A stretch of DNA of 64,000 nucleotides from Albidovulum sp. (GCA_028823855.1 JAPPFL010000032.1:62001-126000); one strand, 5' to 3'. Counted from the first letter of the stretch, positions 43,028-52,441 are shown. Program-made: numbers and translations. Notes: generated by a model not told the origin, from the sequence alone.

Positions 43028-43101
43028 CTTTTGTTGGGATTAGCGTTTATGTCTTTCGGCCTGCCAATTCCTATTGAAGTGTCGGCAGTTCTAGGAACGG
43101 A

Positions 43102-43572
43102 ATGGCTGCAATAGTTGAAATCGCGCGCGGTCTGTCTCGGATTCCGATTCTTCTGGCATCGACATCTCCATTCGTGCTCATGGTCACGACATTTTCGGAT
43201 GTCGTGCTTCGTTCAGCCTTAAATTCGCTTATCGAAGCCGCGACGGAACTCACGCGTATCCTTTTGGCGTTTATTGTATTTTAGGTGCATCTTGTTCTAA
43301 CCATGACAAGGGACCATGTCGAAATCGACCTTGCGGAACCGCTCTTCAAGAGTGAACTTTCGAAACAATTAAAGACGGGAATTATATTCCTTGCTTGCGG
43401 CGGCATGCTGGTTCTGCCGGCCGGCAAGGCAGGTGAGCTAGCGGAGCGCACGCGCTCCTACGGAGACTTGACCGAATATTTGAACATACCGCAATTTTAC
43501 ATTGCGTGGTTTACTTCAATTGCGGCTCATTTAACGGCTGCGACTTTGATATTGCGCGGCATTTTTACCTAA
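43102..43572 (+). pseudogene. dctQ: TRAP transporter small permease (DctQ) with amber stop
   Basis: The N-terminal part has SPFVLMVTTFSDVVLRSALN and ATELTRILLAFIVF, the DctQ pattern (FxDVxxR, then an acidic ELTR helix). A TAG at 43282-43284 follows, and the same frame goes on with VHLVLTMTRDHVEIDLAEPL, matching the family's HVxVDL motif, and two further hydrophobic helices to 43572. A single substitution separates it from an intact gene of 156 codons. It precedes a heavily damaged dctM, so the transporter is dead. No dctP binding-protein gene is seen. Confidence 0.8.
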
Positions 43573-43600
43573 GCCCACTGCCCAATAGTGAATTCGTCTA

Positions 43601-44843
43601 GTGACCGATTCCATAGTTGGATTCGTCGCGATCCTGGTTCCAGTACTGTTCCGCACTCCGATTGCGTTTGCCATGGGATTAGTCGGCACGGTCGGATACG
43701 ATTTGGCAACTAGCTAGCGCGGCGCGATTTCCATGGTCGCGCGACTGTTGATCGATGCGAGCCAGGACTATGGGCTTAGCGTCGCCCCCTCTTCATTCCG
43801 ATGGGGCTATTTGTCAACAAGGGCGGCCATCGGCCGCGAACTCTACCAAGCTTCCTACGCATTCTTGGGTCTCTTTCGCGGCGGCCTAGCAAAGGCTACG
43901 ATTCTAGCGCGCGGAGGCTTCGCCGCGATTTGCGGTTCATCTTTGGCAACCGCAGCAACAATGTCGAAAGTCGCCATTCCGCAAATTCGGAGATTCGGGT
44001 ATGGCGACAGCCTCTCGACCGCACCCATAGCCGCAGGCGGAACTCTCGGAACACTCATCCCTCCTTTGGCCATTTTTGTCAATTTCGGATTGCTCGGGGA
44101 AACTTCAATCGGAAAGCCGTTTATAGCAGGTATCGTTCCCGGACTAAACGGTATCGTTTTCTACATTTGCGCGGTGCGACACGCCATATGGCGCAATCCG
44201 TCTTCCGGACTGCCGGGCGAACGCACAAAATGGAGCTACAGGCTTGTCGCTCTCACGTCGATCCGGGCCGTACTGCTTCTATTTTTTCTCGTTATCGGCG
44301 GGCTCTACGGAGTGCTGGATGTTTGGACCATTCACATTAGGTTCTCGCCGACAGAGGCGGCAGGCATGGGCGCGATGGGCGCAATCAGGGGCGCTATTCT
44401 GCGTTCCGGTTGGCGCCTGGATTTTTCCAGATACCGTAAATTTAGCCGGATTGCCCGAAGCTCCGCTTGCGGCGGTTCGCAACTGGTCGCTTTCTCCGTG
44501 GATGATCCTGTGCTTAATTCTCCTAATTTATGTCGGGCCGGGCTGCGTGTTTGAAAGCCATTCAGCGCTTCTGCTGACCGTTCCGATTTTCTTTCCTCCG
44601 GTACGCGACCCAGGCTTCGACCCTTTATGGTTCGGAATCCTCCTCGTCGTCGCAACGGAAATCGGTTTGATCGCGCCACCCGTAGGCCTCGACACATTTG
44701 CTTTGAGCGGGGTTGTCGGCGACGTTTCCGCGGCGACAATATTCCGCGGCGAAACACCCTTTTGGATCGCCGACATTTTCTGCCTGGCAATTCTAGCGGC
44801 ATTCCCCGGCCTTGCGTTCTATCTGACTTGGCAAATGCTTTAG
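43601..44843 (+). pseudogene. dctM: TRAP transporter large permease (DctM), multiply disrupted
   Basis: Starting at GTG 43601 (TDSIVGFVAILVPVLFRTPI), the frame meets a TAG at the place of an expected Trp (ATS-stop-RGA), then continues with VARLLIDASQDYGLSVAP. Around 43785-43830 two compensating indels alter a stretch that in another frame reads MGLFVNK, the DctM consensus. The central part is well preserved (FAAICGSSLATAATMSKVAI, GYGDSLSTAPIAAGGTLG, FSPTEAAGMGAMGA). Near 44390 another shift moves the end into a frame that reads LLTVPIFFPPVRDPGFDPLW and EIGLIAPPVGLDTFALSGVV to 44843. All parts of DctM are recognisable, but no single product can be made. Confidence 0.85.
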
Positions 44844-44983
44844 GCGGGCACCAAAAATCTTCACTCTGCGCCTTGCGCACCATGCATCTTGCCCGTTAAC
44901 AGGCGATACCGGAACGACATCAACCGGCCAACTAGCCGGATAGCAAGCGGCAGGCACCGCTTTCTCCCCTCACGGAGCAAAAG

Positions 44984-45811
44984 ATGAAACTACAAGATCT
45001 GGAAAATTCCATAGAATCCGCATGGAACGCGCGAGATGAAATCAGCCCATCCACAAAAGGCGAATACCGCGACGCGATAGAGACGACTCTCGAAGCCCTT
45101 GACCGAGGGGACATCAGGGTGGCGGCTAGGCAGCCGGACGGGGCTTGGCACGTGAATCAATGGGCAAAAAAGGCCGTTCTTCTCGGATTTAGGTTGAAGA
45201 ACATGGAGCCGCACGAGGGGGGTCCGCAAAATTCGGGCTGGTGGGACAAGGTCGACTCCAAGTTCAAGGGCTGGGGTACGGGAGAATGGAATAGAGCGGG
45301 ATTTAGGGCAGTTCCGAACTGCGTCGTTCGAAAATCCGCATTCATCGCTCCGGGAGCGATCTTGATGCCGTCATTCGTGAACTTGGGCGCCTATGTCGGC
45401 GAAGGCACAATGGTCGATACTTGGGCAACAGTGGGTTCTTGCGCTCAAGTAGGAAAAAACGTGCACTTGTCGGGCGGCGTAGGAATTGGCGGCGTTCTTG
45501 AACCCATGCAGGCAGGCCCTACGATAATCGAAGATAATTGCTTTATCGGCGCGCGTTCCGAAGTCGTAGAAGGTGTCATCGTTCGTGAAGGGTCGGTACT
45601 GGGCATGGGAGTGTTTTTAGGCCAATCTACGAAAATTTTTGATCGAGACAGCGGCGAAATTCTCTTCGGAGAGGTTCCGGCCTATTCTGTCGTCGTGTCC
45701 GGTTCGCTGCCATCGAAAAACGGCGTCAACCTTTACTGCGCCGTCATCGTCAAGCGCGTGGACGCTGGAACTCGTGCGAAAACGGCAGTCAACGACCTCT
45801 TGAGAGACTAA
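44984..45811 (+). CDS. dapD: 2,3,4,5-tetrahydropyridine-2,6-dicarboxylate N-succinyltransferase
   Basis: A 275-residue acyltransferase of the succinylase branch of lysine and diaminopimelate synthesis. It transfers succinyl from succinyl-CoA to tetrahydrodipicolinate. The N-terminal helical domain is followed by a left-handed beta-helix of hexapeptide repeats ([38 protein letters not shown]) with [20 protein letters not shown]. Its length is typical. dapE follows 78 bases later, giving the usual alphaproteobacterial pairing. A GGAG-type site lies just before the ATG. Confidence 0.95.
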   Translation: MKLQDLENSIESAWNARDEISPSTKGEYRDAIETTLEALDRGDIRVAARQPDGAWHVNQWAKKAVLLGFRLKNMEPHEGGPQNSGWWDKVDSKFKGWGTGEWNRAGFRAVPNCVVRKSAFIAPGAILMPSFVNLGAYVGEGTMVDTWATVGSCAQVGKNVHLSGGVGIGGVLEPMQAGPTIIEDNCFIGARSEVVEGVIVREGSVLGMGVFLGQSTKIFDRDSGEILFGEVPAYSVVVSGSLPSKNGVNLYCAVIVKRVDAGTRAKTAVNDLLRD

Positions 45812-45889
45812 ACCGCATGTTGCCGTCCGATTAATTCCTCCGTCGCCGAAGGGCATCGAGTCGAAATCCTACAAACCGATTTGACCGCG

Positions 45890-47038
45890 ATGAATAGAAC
45901 GATTGATCCGGTGATACTCGCCTCGGAACTCGTCCAGTGCGTTTCGATCACCCCGGAGGACGGCGGAGCCATTTGCCTATTGGAATCGGTGCTGCGCGAT
46001 GCGGGCTTCCGGTGTGAACGAGCGGATAGGAATGGTATCGCAAATTTATTTGCGCGCTGGGACGGCCCCGAAAACGGAAGGACGATCGGCTTTAACGGAC
46101 ACACCGATGTAGTTCCGCCCGGCGACCCGTCGTCGTGGAAGCACGATCCATTCGGTGGGAAAATCCGCGAAGGCCTGCTATGGGGTCGAGGCGCGACCGA
46201 TATGAAGTCCGCCGTGGCGGCCTTTGTTTCCGCTGCCATCGAATTCGTTCAAGCGTCTCCAGAAGCGGGATCGATCGCGATCGCAATTACAAGCGACGAA
46301 GAGGGGCCTGCGAGAGATGGAACTCTCGCGATTTTGGACTTTATGGAAAGGCGCGGCGAAAAAATGGACGCCTGCATTGTCGGCGAACCGACAAGCAGGG
46401 AAAAATTCGGCGATACGGTTAAAATCGGGCGACGCGGAGCCATGACCGCAGAGTTCGTGGCAAAGGGAGTGCAAGGCCACTCCGCTTATCCGGAAAAAGC
46501 TCGAAACCCGCTTCCGGCAATGGCATGCCTAGCCGCCCGGCTTTCCTCGATGGCTCTGGACGAAGGTTCCGATTTCTTCGACCCGTCGACACTGGCGCTC
46601 ACTTCGATCGACACGAACAATGCGGCAAAAAACGTAATCCCGGAGTCCTGCCGCTGCACGGCTAATATTCGATTCAACGACCGCCATTCTTCTACAAGCC
46701 TCCAAGAACTTTTAGATGCCGAAATGCGGCATGTGGCCAAAGGCTCGGGTATCGCGTTTTCGAAGTCAGTCGAAGTTTCTGGGGAGAGCTTTATCGTTCC
46801 TCCGGGGCCGCTGGCCCGAATGGTCGCCAATGCAGTCGACGCGGAAACCGGAATAATGCCTGAATTCTCTACAAGCGGCGGCACTTCCGACGCGAGATTT
46901 ATCAAAAACGTTTGCCCAGTTGTCGAATTCGGCATGGTCGGCAAAACCATGCACCAGGTCGACGAATGCGCCTCTGTCGAGGAAATCTACCTTCTGCAAG
47001 CGACTTACGCTCGAATTCTGAGCGAATTTTTCAACTGA
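45890..47038 (+). CDS. dapE: Succinyl-diaminopimelate desuccinylase
   Basis: A 382-residue M20-family dizinc amidohydrolase that removes succinate from N-succinyl-LL-diaminopimelate. Metal and catalytic motifs are FNGHTDVVPPGDPSSW, WGRGATDMKSAVAAF, ITSDEEGPARDGT, GEPTS with GDTVKIGRRGAMTAE, and EFSTSGGTSDARF. The ATG at 45890 is preferred to an in-frame TTG nine bases upstream. It follows dapD and runs into a DUF2064 gene seven bases later, which may be co-transcribed. Confidence 0.95.
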   Translation: MNRTIDPVILASELVQCVSITPEDGGAICLLESVLRDAGFRCERADRNGIANLFARWDGPENGRTIGFNGHTDVVPPGDPSSWKHDPFGGKIREGLLWGRGATDMKSAVAAFVSAAIEFVQASPEAGSIAIAITSDEEGPARDGTLAILDFMERRGEKMDACIVGEPTSREKFGDTVKIGRRGAMTAEFVAKGVQGHSAYPEKARNPLPAMACLAARLSSMALDEGSDFFDPSTLALTSIDTNNAAKNVIPESCRCTANIRFNDRHSSTSLQELLDAEMRHVAKGSGIAFSKSVEVSGESFIVPPGPLARMVANAVDAETGIMPEFSTSGGTSDARFIKNVCPVVEFGMVGKTMHQVDECASVEEIYLLQATYARILSEFFN

Positions 47039-47045
47039 ATATAGC

Positions 47046-47660
47046 ATGGTAAAATGGCTTGTCATTTTCACAAAGGAGCCTCGGGCCGGAACGACTAAAA
47101 CTCGTCTGGCACGGGATGCCGGCGTCGTTCCCGCAGCGTCGTGGCAAAGGAGGCAAAACGCTTCGTTAATTCGGCGCATCGGGTATGACCGAAGATGGAA
47201 GACCGTAATAGCTGCAAATCCTCCGAGAGAAGGCGTTCCAGGACGATGCTGGCCAGCGACGATCGACTTGGTTCCCCAAGGGCGAGGAGATCTCGGTCAA
47301 CGTATGAAGCGGATATTTTCCGACTTTCCCCCCGGTCCTGTAATTGTTGCCGGAAGCGATATTCCCGGGATCACGCCGGGATCAATTGAAAAAGCTTTTA
47401 GAGCTCTGCAAGATGCCGACGCGGTTTTCGGCCCGTCGCCTGACGGCGGTTTTTGGCTTGTAGGGCTAAAAAGGGTTCGCAAGACTCCGCCTTCAATATT
47501 CGAAAACGTACGGTGGTCTTCCGAGCATGCATTGAAAGATTCGCTGTCAACTATTCCTGGCTGGGAAATCGCATACGCCGACACCTTGGACGACATGGAC
47601 TTGGCAGAGGACATCGAACGGGCCGCGTACCGTGGCAAATTGATTGGAAACTGGATTTAG
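47046..47660 (+). CDS. DUF2064/TIGR04282-type glycosyltransferase-like protein
   Basis: A 204-residue nucleotidyl- or glycosyltransferase-like protein. The start LVIFTKEPRAGTTKTRLARD matches the family's FxKxPxPGxVKTRL. GDLGQRMKRIF, then GSDIPGITP (the metal-binding aspartate) and GPSPDGGFWLVGLKR follow. The family is often annotated as arsenosugar biosynthesis glycosyltransferase. That would suit the ArsJ-type GAPDH relic 160 bases downstream, although these proteins also occur in other settings. It is seven bases from dapE. Confidence 0.8.
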   Translation: MVKWLVIFTKEPRAGTTKTRLARDAGVVPAASWQRRQNASLIRRIGYDRRWKTVIAANPPREGVPGRCWPATIDLVPQGRGDLGQRMKRIFSDFPPGPVIVAGSDIPGITPGSIEKAFRALQDADAVFGPSPDGGFWLVGLKRVRKTPPSIFENVRWSSEHALKDSLSTIPGWEIAYADTLDDMDLAEDIERAAYRGKLIGNWI

Positions 47661-47816
47661 CGTCATACTGGCGTAAAAATATTCGATTAGTTGCTGCGAC
47701 CACAATGCGGGCGAGATTCGGCGAGCGCCGTTCCCCTGCCGGACTATAGCATTCGCTGCAATGCGCAATCAAATGATTCACCGACGTCGAATAGAAGTTG
47801 AATCGGGGAATATGTC

Positions 47817-48408
47817 TTGATCAAAATTGCGGTCAACGGTTTCGGCAGAATGGGAAAACTGTTCTTGCGAACCTACTTCGAGAAAGAGCGCGGCCATCGA
47901 ATTGTTCTATTGAATGACTGCGCGGCATCTCCGGACGAAATTCCACTCTTGCTTTAATTTGATACCATGCACGGTCGCTAAGAATCTCCGTTTTCCTTCG
48001 ATGGCGAGACGCTGGAAATCCGGGATTCCAGAATCCAGATTACAACCCGAAATCAAATCGAACGATTGCCGCTTCAGGAATCCGGAGCCGATATCGCGGT
48101 CGACTGCACCGATTATTCAAATCTGTTTCGACTCTTGATCCGTATTTCGCGGCCGGAATTCAAAAAGTCGTGGTGTCGGCACCGATAAGGGAAAGCGGCG
48201 CGCTCAATCTCGTATTCGGTATTAACCACGATCTGTATTCTCCGTCGAAAAATCGCATAGTGACGGCTGCCAGCTTCACTAAGAACTGTTTAGCTCCGGC
48301 GGTAAAGGTCATCCACGAAGAACTGGGGATTTCGCACGGATCGGTTGCAACCATACACGACGCAATGAATACTCAATGGTCGCGCCCGCTAGATTTGCAG
48401 GAGTATCG
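47817..48408 (+). pseudogene. Glyceraldehyde-3-phosphate dehydrogenase relic, ArsJ-associated type
   Basis: From TTG 47817 the frame reads IKIAVNGFGRMGKLFLRTYF (NAD motif), then LLNDCAASPDEIPLLL, a TAA, FDTMHGR, another stop, and [13 protein letters not shown]. After a frame change it continues [19 protein letters not shown] then [18 protein letters not shown]. The catalytic cysteine is replaced: [10 protein letters not shown] instead of ASCTTNCLAP. The wording GALNxVxGxNxxLYxP and [20 protein letters not shown] resembles the GAPDH paired with ArsJ in arsenate resistance. The gene stops at the end of dat, with its C-terminal half deleted. Confidence 0.8.
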
Positions 48409-48410
48409 GC

Positions 48411-49265
48411 CTAAATCGCCTGTCTTCGGCACTCTTCCGCATATATCTCCCTCAAGCGAGCGGTCACTGGTCCCGGCTTGCCGGAACCTATCGCTATGCC
48501 ATCGACGGAAACAACCGATGTCGCGAAGTTTGTCGCCGAGGTGATGAATGCTTCGGAAGCATTCTGGGCCTCTTCAATCGTGAAGGGGCGTTCCTCGACT
48601 TGCATCTGCGCTTCGCGCGCGAGACGCAGCACGGCAGCCCGCGTCACGCCGTGCAGGATATCGTTTGAAAGTTGCCTCGTTACGATTGTACCAGATTTTG
48701 TAACGATATAGGCATTATTCGAGGTGCCCTCCGTAACGCAGCCATCCTGAATCAGCCATGCATCATCGGCGCCTGCTTTTTTCGCCATCATCTTGCACAT
48801 GGAGGGATAGAGGAGTTGAACGGTTTTAATGTCCCGGCGTGCCCATCTCAGGTCGTCGATTGAAATTACGCGAATTCCCTTCGGTCGGTCTATCATCTCC
48901 TGCAGCGGGATTTGTTGAGTAAACAATACGATAGTTGGCTTAGAATCTTTCGGAAACACAAAGTCGCGGTCCGCCGAGCCGCGCGAAATTTGCATGTACA
49001 CTAGCCCTTCCTGAATTCCGTTCAAGCGAACAAGCTCTCGGTGGATTTCAAGTATTTCGTCCCTGGATGCCGGCAAATTCAAGTCGAGCTCGCCCGAGGA
49101 TCGCTCTAGGCGCTGGAAATGACCTTCGAAATCGATGAGACGCCCGTCGATTACCGAGCATACCTCGTAAATTGCATCGGCGAAAAGGAACCCTCGATCA
49201 AATATCGATATTTTGGCATCTTCTTCCGGCAAATACTCGCCGTTCACGTACACAGTCCTGCTCAT
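48411..49265 (-). CDS. dat: D-amino acid aminotransferase (class IV)
   Basis: A 284-residue PLP enzyme of the branched-chain/D-amino acid aminotransferase fold. It starts [20 protein letters not shown] then [11 protein letters not shown], has [14 protein letters not shown], the PLP lysine in [11 protein letters not shown] and the C-terminal [11 protein letters not shown] and [14 protein letters not shown] motifs. The [13 protein letters not shown] and [10 protein letters not shown] wording favours D-alanine/D-glutamate transaminase over IlvE. It is the last gene of a three-gene set with dgcA and dgcN (gaps of 33 and 29 bases), consistent with D-glutamate handling. Its stop abuts the dead GAPDH. 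Confidence 0.88.
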   Translation of the reverse strand: MSRTVYVNGEYLPEEDAKISIFDRGFLFADAIYEVCSVIDGRLIDFEGHFQRLERSSGELDLNLPASRDEILEIHRELVRLNGIQEGLVYMQISRGSADRDFVFPKDSKPTIVLFTQQIPLQEMIDRPKGIRVISIDDLRWARRDIKTVQLLYPSMCKMMAKKAGADDAWLIQDGCVTEGTSNNAYIVTKSGTIVTRQLSNDILHGVTRAAVLRLAREAQMQVEERPFTIEEAQNASEAFITSATNFATSVVSVDGIAIGSGKPGPVTARLREIYAEECRRQAI

Positions 49266-49298
49266 CGTCCTTCTCCGAATAGCGCTCGCTTACAATCG

Positions 49299-50267
49299 TC
49301 AACCCCACAATCGGGTATCGGGAGCATAGACTTCGCAGTCCCGGTAAACCAGCGCGGGTTCTCTGTCGTCAGCAATAAACAGCGGCGCATCCAAGTCGAC
49401 GATTTCGGCACCCTGCGCAGCTAGCGTCGCTGGCGCCGTTCCTAAAGACGTGCCGATCATGCACCCGACCATTACTTTAAAACCTACCGTCTTCGCTTTC
49501 CTAATGAGCGCGAACGCTTCGGTCAGTCCGCCGGTCTTGTCCAATTTCACGTTGACCATCGAATATTTTCCTACGAGGCCAGGCAGCGAACTACGGTCGT
49601 GGCAGCTTTCGTCAGCGCAAATGTCGAATTCATATTCGAGCCCGGTCAATTCGTCGTCTTTCTCGACCGGGCAAGGCTGCTCTACCATCAGGACTCTCAG
49701 CCTTTCCAAATGCGGAATAATCTCCCTGAATTCTTCAGGTTCCCAGCCTTCATTTGCGTCCACAATAATGGAGGACTTGGCGGCGCCTGACCGAACGGCT
49801 TCCAGCCTTTCGATATCGTTTGCAGAGCCAAGCTTGATTTTTAGTAGCGGACGAAAGGAGTTTTCTTGCGCCGATCGCTTCATCACTGCCGGTTCATCAA
49901 GCGACAAGGTGTATGCCGTCGGTAACGGCCGAGGTTCCGGCATGCCTGCCAGTTGCCAGACTCTTTTTCCGAACCGCTTGGCCTCCCAGTCCCACATAGC
50001 GCAGTCTACCGCGTTTCGCGCGGCGCCCGGCCGCAACGCTTCCTGTAGTTCGCCGCGTGTAATGGGAGCCGGCAGGTCCAGAACCGCCTCCAGCACTCTT
50101 TCCGGAGATTCTCCATAGCGAGCGTACGGAACGCATTCACCGCGTCCGACAATTCCGTCCGATTCAACTTTTACCGAAACTACCGCTGCCAAATTGCGGG
50201 AACCTCGCGAAATCGCGAATGCGCTTTTCAGTTGAAACTCTTCGATCGCCGCTGAAATTCGCATCAA
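49299..50267 (-). CDS. dgcA: Enolase-superfamily racemase, N-acetyl-D-glutamate racemase DgcA-like
   Basis: A 322-residue muconate-lactonizing/dipeptide epimerase subgroup protein. Catalytic lysine KxK is in LLKIKLGSA, metal ligands are in IIVDANEGW, MVEQP and CADESCHD, and the second catalytic lysine is in VNVKLDKTGGL. Alone it would be called L-Ala-D/L-Glu epimerase. Next to a DUF1611 gene it matches DgcA of the D-glutamate pathway described in marine bacteria, which inverts N-acetyl-D-glutamate to the L form. Substrate choice is from context and is therefore an inference. Confidence 0.85.
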   Translation of the reverse strand: MMRISAAIEEFQLKSAFAISRGSRNLAAVVSVKVESDGIVGRGECVPYARYGESPERVLEAVLDLPAPITRGELQEALRPGAARNAVDCAMWDWEAKRFGKRVWQLAGMPEPRPLPTAYTLSLDEPAVMKRSAQENSFRPLLKIKLGSANDIERLEAVRSGAAKSSIIVDANEGWEPEEFREIIPHLERLRVLMVEQPCPVEKDDELTGLEYEFDICADESCHDRSSLPGLVGKYSMVNVKLDKTGGLTEAFALIRKAKTVGFKVMVGCMIGTSLGTAPATLAAQGAEIVDLDAPLFIADDREPALVYRDCEVYAPDTRLWG

Positions 50268-50296
50268 ATTCTTCCGGCAGCAGAAATTTCGTTAAC

Positions 50297-51298
50297 TTAA
50301 TCTTTTGCCAGTTCGTCGACCAGACGGCCTGCTCCGTTGCGCACCGGGTCGACGGCAGGAAGACCGATCCGATCTTCAATTTTGGCAATGTAATCCAATG
50401 CCTGCCGTTCCGGTAAAGATGAAGTATTGAGCGCGATGCCTATTGCGCGGCAATCTGGATTTGCGAACCGAGCCATATTGAGCGCCGTTTCTCGAAGTTC
50501 CTCCAACGTGCGAATCTCGTAGTTCACCAGTCCGCGCATACTGGTTCGCGAAGGGTCGTGACACAAAATAAGCGCATCGGGCTGCCCTCCATGAACAAGA
50601 GCCAGCGTGATGCCCGAATAGGAAATGTGGAACAATGAACCTTGTCCTTCGATTATGTCCCAATGATCCGGGTCGTTGTCAGGAGTTAGTTGTTCAACCG
50701 CGCCCGACATAAAATCAGCGACGACCGCGTCTAACGGCACACCGTTGCCTTCGATCAAGATTCCTGTCTGGCCGGTTGCGCGAAACGTCGCCTTTATCCC
50801 ACGGGATTCCATTTCGCGATGTATCGCAAGTGCCGTAAACATTTTCCCAATCGATACGTCGGTTCCAACCGCAAGCAACCGCTTCCCGGATCTTTTTCGA
50901 CCGTCCGCTATCGGAAATTTCCCTGCCGGAACCCGTACGTCATGCAAGCTTCTACCGTTTCGCCGAGCGGCCTCCGCCACGTCAGGCTCATCTCGCAAAA
51001 GGCTATGTAGGCCGCTTGCAAGGTCGAATCCCAAGCCGGTCGCTTCGACAAGCACTTGCTTCCAAGATTCCGAGATAACGCCTCCTCTGTTTGCAACGCT
51101 GACGACCAGCGTTCGGGCACCCATTTCATAAGCTTCGACTAGCGAGCAATTCTTGATTCCAAGATCAGCCTCGCATCCGTCTAGCTTTAATTGACCCACT
51201 ACGTCGCCAGGTCGCCAATGATTGATGCCATGTCCCACTTTTGCTGCAAGCTGGTCGGGAGCATCACCTAGGAACAAGAGGTATGGTTTCCGTATCAT
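50297..51298 (-). CDS. dgcN: DUF1611 protein, D-glutamate N-acetyltransferase DgcN-like
   Basis: A 333-residue DUF1611 protein. The N-terminal domain has GINHWRPGDVVGQLKLDGCE. The P-loop-like motif is LLAVGTDVSIGKMFTALAIH at about residue 150, followed by FRATGQTGILIEGNGVPLDA, then DFMSGAVEQL, IIEGQGSLFHISYSG and LCHDPSRTSMRG. DgcN acetylates D-glutamate in the first step of the DgcN-DgcA route, whose product then enters glutamate/arginine metabolism. It heads the dgcN-dgcA-dat set and is divergent from a GDPD gene. Confidence 0.86.
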   Translation of the reverse strand: MIRKPYLLFLGDAPDQLAAKVGHGINHWRPGDVVGQLKLDGCEADLGIKNCSLVEAYEMGARTLVVSVANRGGVISESWKQVLVEATGLGFDLASGLHSLLRDEPDVAEAARRNGRSLHDVRVPAGKFPIADGRKRSGKRLLAVGTDVSIGKMFTALAIHREMESRGIKATFRATGQTGILIEGNGVPLDAVVADFMSGAVEQLTPDNDPDHWDIIEGQGSLFHISYSGITLALVHGGQPDALILCHDPSRTSMRGLVNYEIRTLEELRETALNMARFANPDCRAIGIALNTSSLPERQALDYIAKIEDRIGLPAVDPVRNGAGRLVDELAKD

Positions 51299-51451
51299 GC
51301 AACGATTTCCTTTTTTCGATTAGCGGGCCAAAAATCTGTTTTTGCCTGAAATCCTGCAATTCTTGCGGAAACATGCTCATACGAATTTGCTTTGGCACTT
51401 GCAATCCAAATGCGTAACTTGCGATATCAGGCAAAATTTCGACCTGAATCG

Positions 51452-52156
51452 ATGCGAATTGACAATCGGAAAAAGCAAGTGACGGACTGGCTGCATTCAA
51501 ATCCTATCGCTCACAGAGGGTTGCACAGAGGAAAATCTGTGCCGGAGAATAGTCTGGCTGCTTTCGAAGCGGCGGCAAACGCAGGATACCCGATCGAACT
51601 CGATACGAGAATTCCACGAACCGGCCCTCCGGTAGTGTTCCATGATCAGACTCTCGACCGATTGACCGGAGCCAACGGAACAATATCCAATGCCGATTAC
51701 AGCGAATTGGCGGGATTAAGGCTTTATTCAACAGACCAGAATATCCCCTCTTTGCCGGAAGTGCTGGATCTCGTCGACGGCAAGGTTCCAATACTCATAG
51801 AACTGAAAACCGAAGACGATACCGCGCGACTTGAAGCGGAAGTTTGCAATGCCTTGCACCGCTATTCGGGTGATTTCGCGGTTCAGTCCTTCGAAAGTTC
51901 TTCCGTAGAATGGTTCAAAATCAATGCGCCTCACTTCGCGCGCGGCTTAGTCGGCGAAACCATGGCCGATCTTTCGCGCAACAAAATGGACGCATGCGAT
52001 CCGAATTTTCTGGCGTGCGAGCACACGGGGCTTCCCGAATCCAAGCAGGAGAAGACTCTGCTCGCTTGGACAGTGCGCAGCTACGCGGAAGCCATCACGG
52101 CAAAAAAAGTTGCCGAAAACATTATATTCGAAGATTATTTTCCTGAAATCGCCTAG
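51452..52156 (+). CDS. Glycerophosphodiester phosphodiesterase
   Basis: A 234-residue GDPD TIM-barrel enzyme that splits glycerophosphodiesters into an alcohol and glycerol-3-phosphate. Catalytic and metal residues are in IAHRGLHRGKSVPENSLAAF, IELDTRIP and VVFHDQTLDRLTG; ILIELKTED and LLAWTVRSY complete the pattern. It has no signal peptide, so it is cytoplasmic. The ATG at 51452 is preferred over an upstream frame without family similarity. The TAG stop is inside the CTAG target site of a small IS5-derived element, so the insertion did not damage the protein. Confidence 0.9.
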   Translation: MRIDNRKKQVTDWLHSNPIAHRGLHRGKSVPENSLAAFEAAANAGYPIELDTRIPRTGPPVVFHDQTLDRLTGANGTISNADYSELAGLRLYSTDQNIPSLPEVLDLVDGKVPILIELKTEDDTARLEAEVCNALHRYSGDFAVQSFESSSVEWFKINAPHFARGLVGETMADLSRNKMDACDPNFLACEHTGLPESKQEKTLLAWTVRSYAEAITAKKVAENIIFEDYFPEIA

Positions 52157-52441
52157 GGCCTTTTGACGAATGGGCTTGATTCAGCGCATCGAGTTCGGCT
52201 TTTTGCGCCAACAAAAGCCGAAAAGGCGAAAATCGACGCAGGAAAATTGAGGCATTTCCGCTAAAATCGGCAGGTTTGTCCCGGCCGACCGTATGTGGGA
52301 CGAGATCAAGGAGTTCCGAGCAATTGCGACGCGCTATGGCAATACGGTCGCCGGCTTCCGAGCCATCGTCAATCTCGCGGCGGGAGCGATCGCGGCGCGA
52401 TGAAACCAAACGAGGCAAGGTCTTTAGTCAACAGGCCCTAG
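52153..52441. mobile_element. MITE-like, internally deleted IS5-type element
   Basis: The element begins CTAGGGCCTTTTGACGAATG and ends with the reverse complement of CTAGGGCCTGTTGACTAAAG, giving terminal inverted repeats flanked by the CTAG target. It is a deletion derivative of the IS5-type element at 56.2-57.0 kb: its left 170 bases match that element's outer end and orfA start, and its right 115 bases match the other end with the transposase C-terminus. The junction falls at a short repeat (ATCAAGGA against ATCAAAGA) and joins in frame (DEIKEFRAIATRYGNT). It sits exactly in the overlapping stop codons of the GDPD and cbiB genes and leaves both intact. Confidence 0.85.

Noticed and set aside
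40592-44843. Possible reassignment of TAG as a sense codon
   Set aside because: Many intact genes here (for example the TauE-like permease, the liv binding protein, the GDPD and cbiB) end in TAG at family-correct positions, and the interrupted genes also carry frameshifts or lie among relics.
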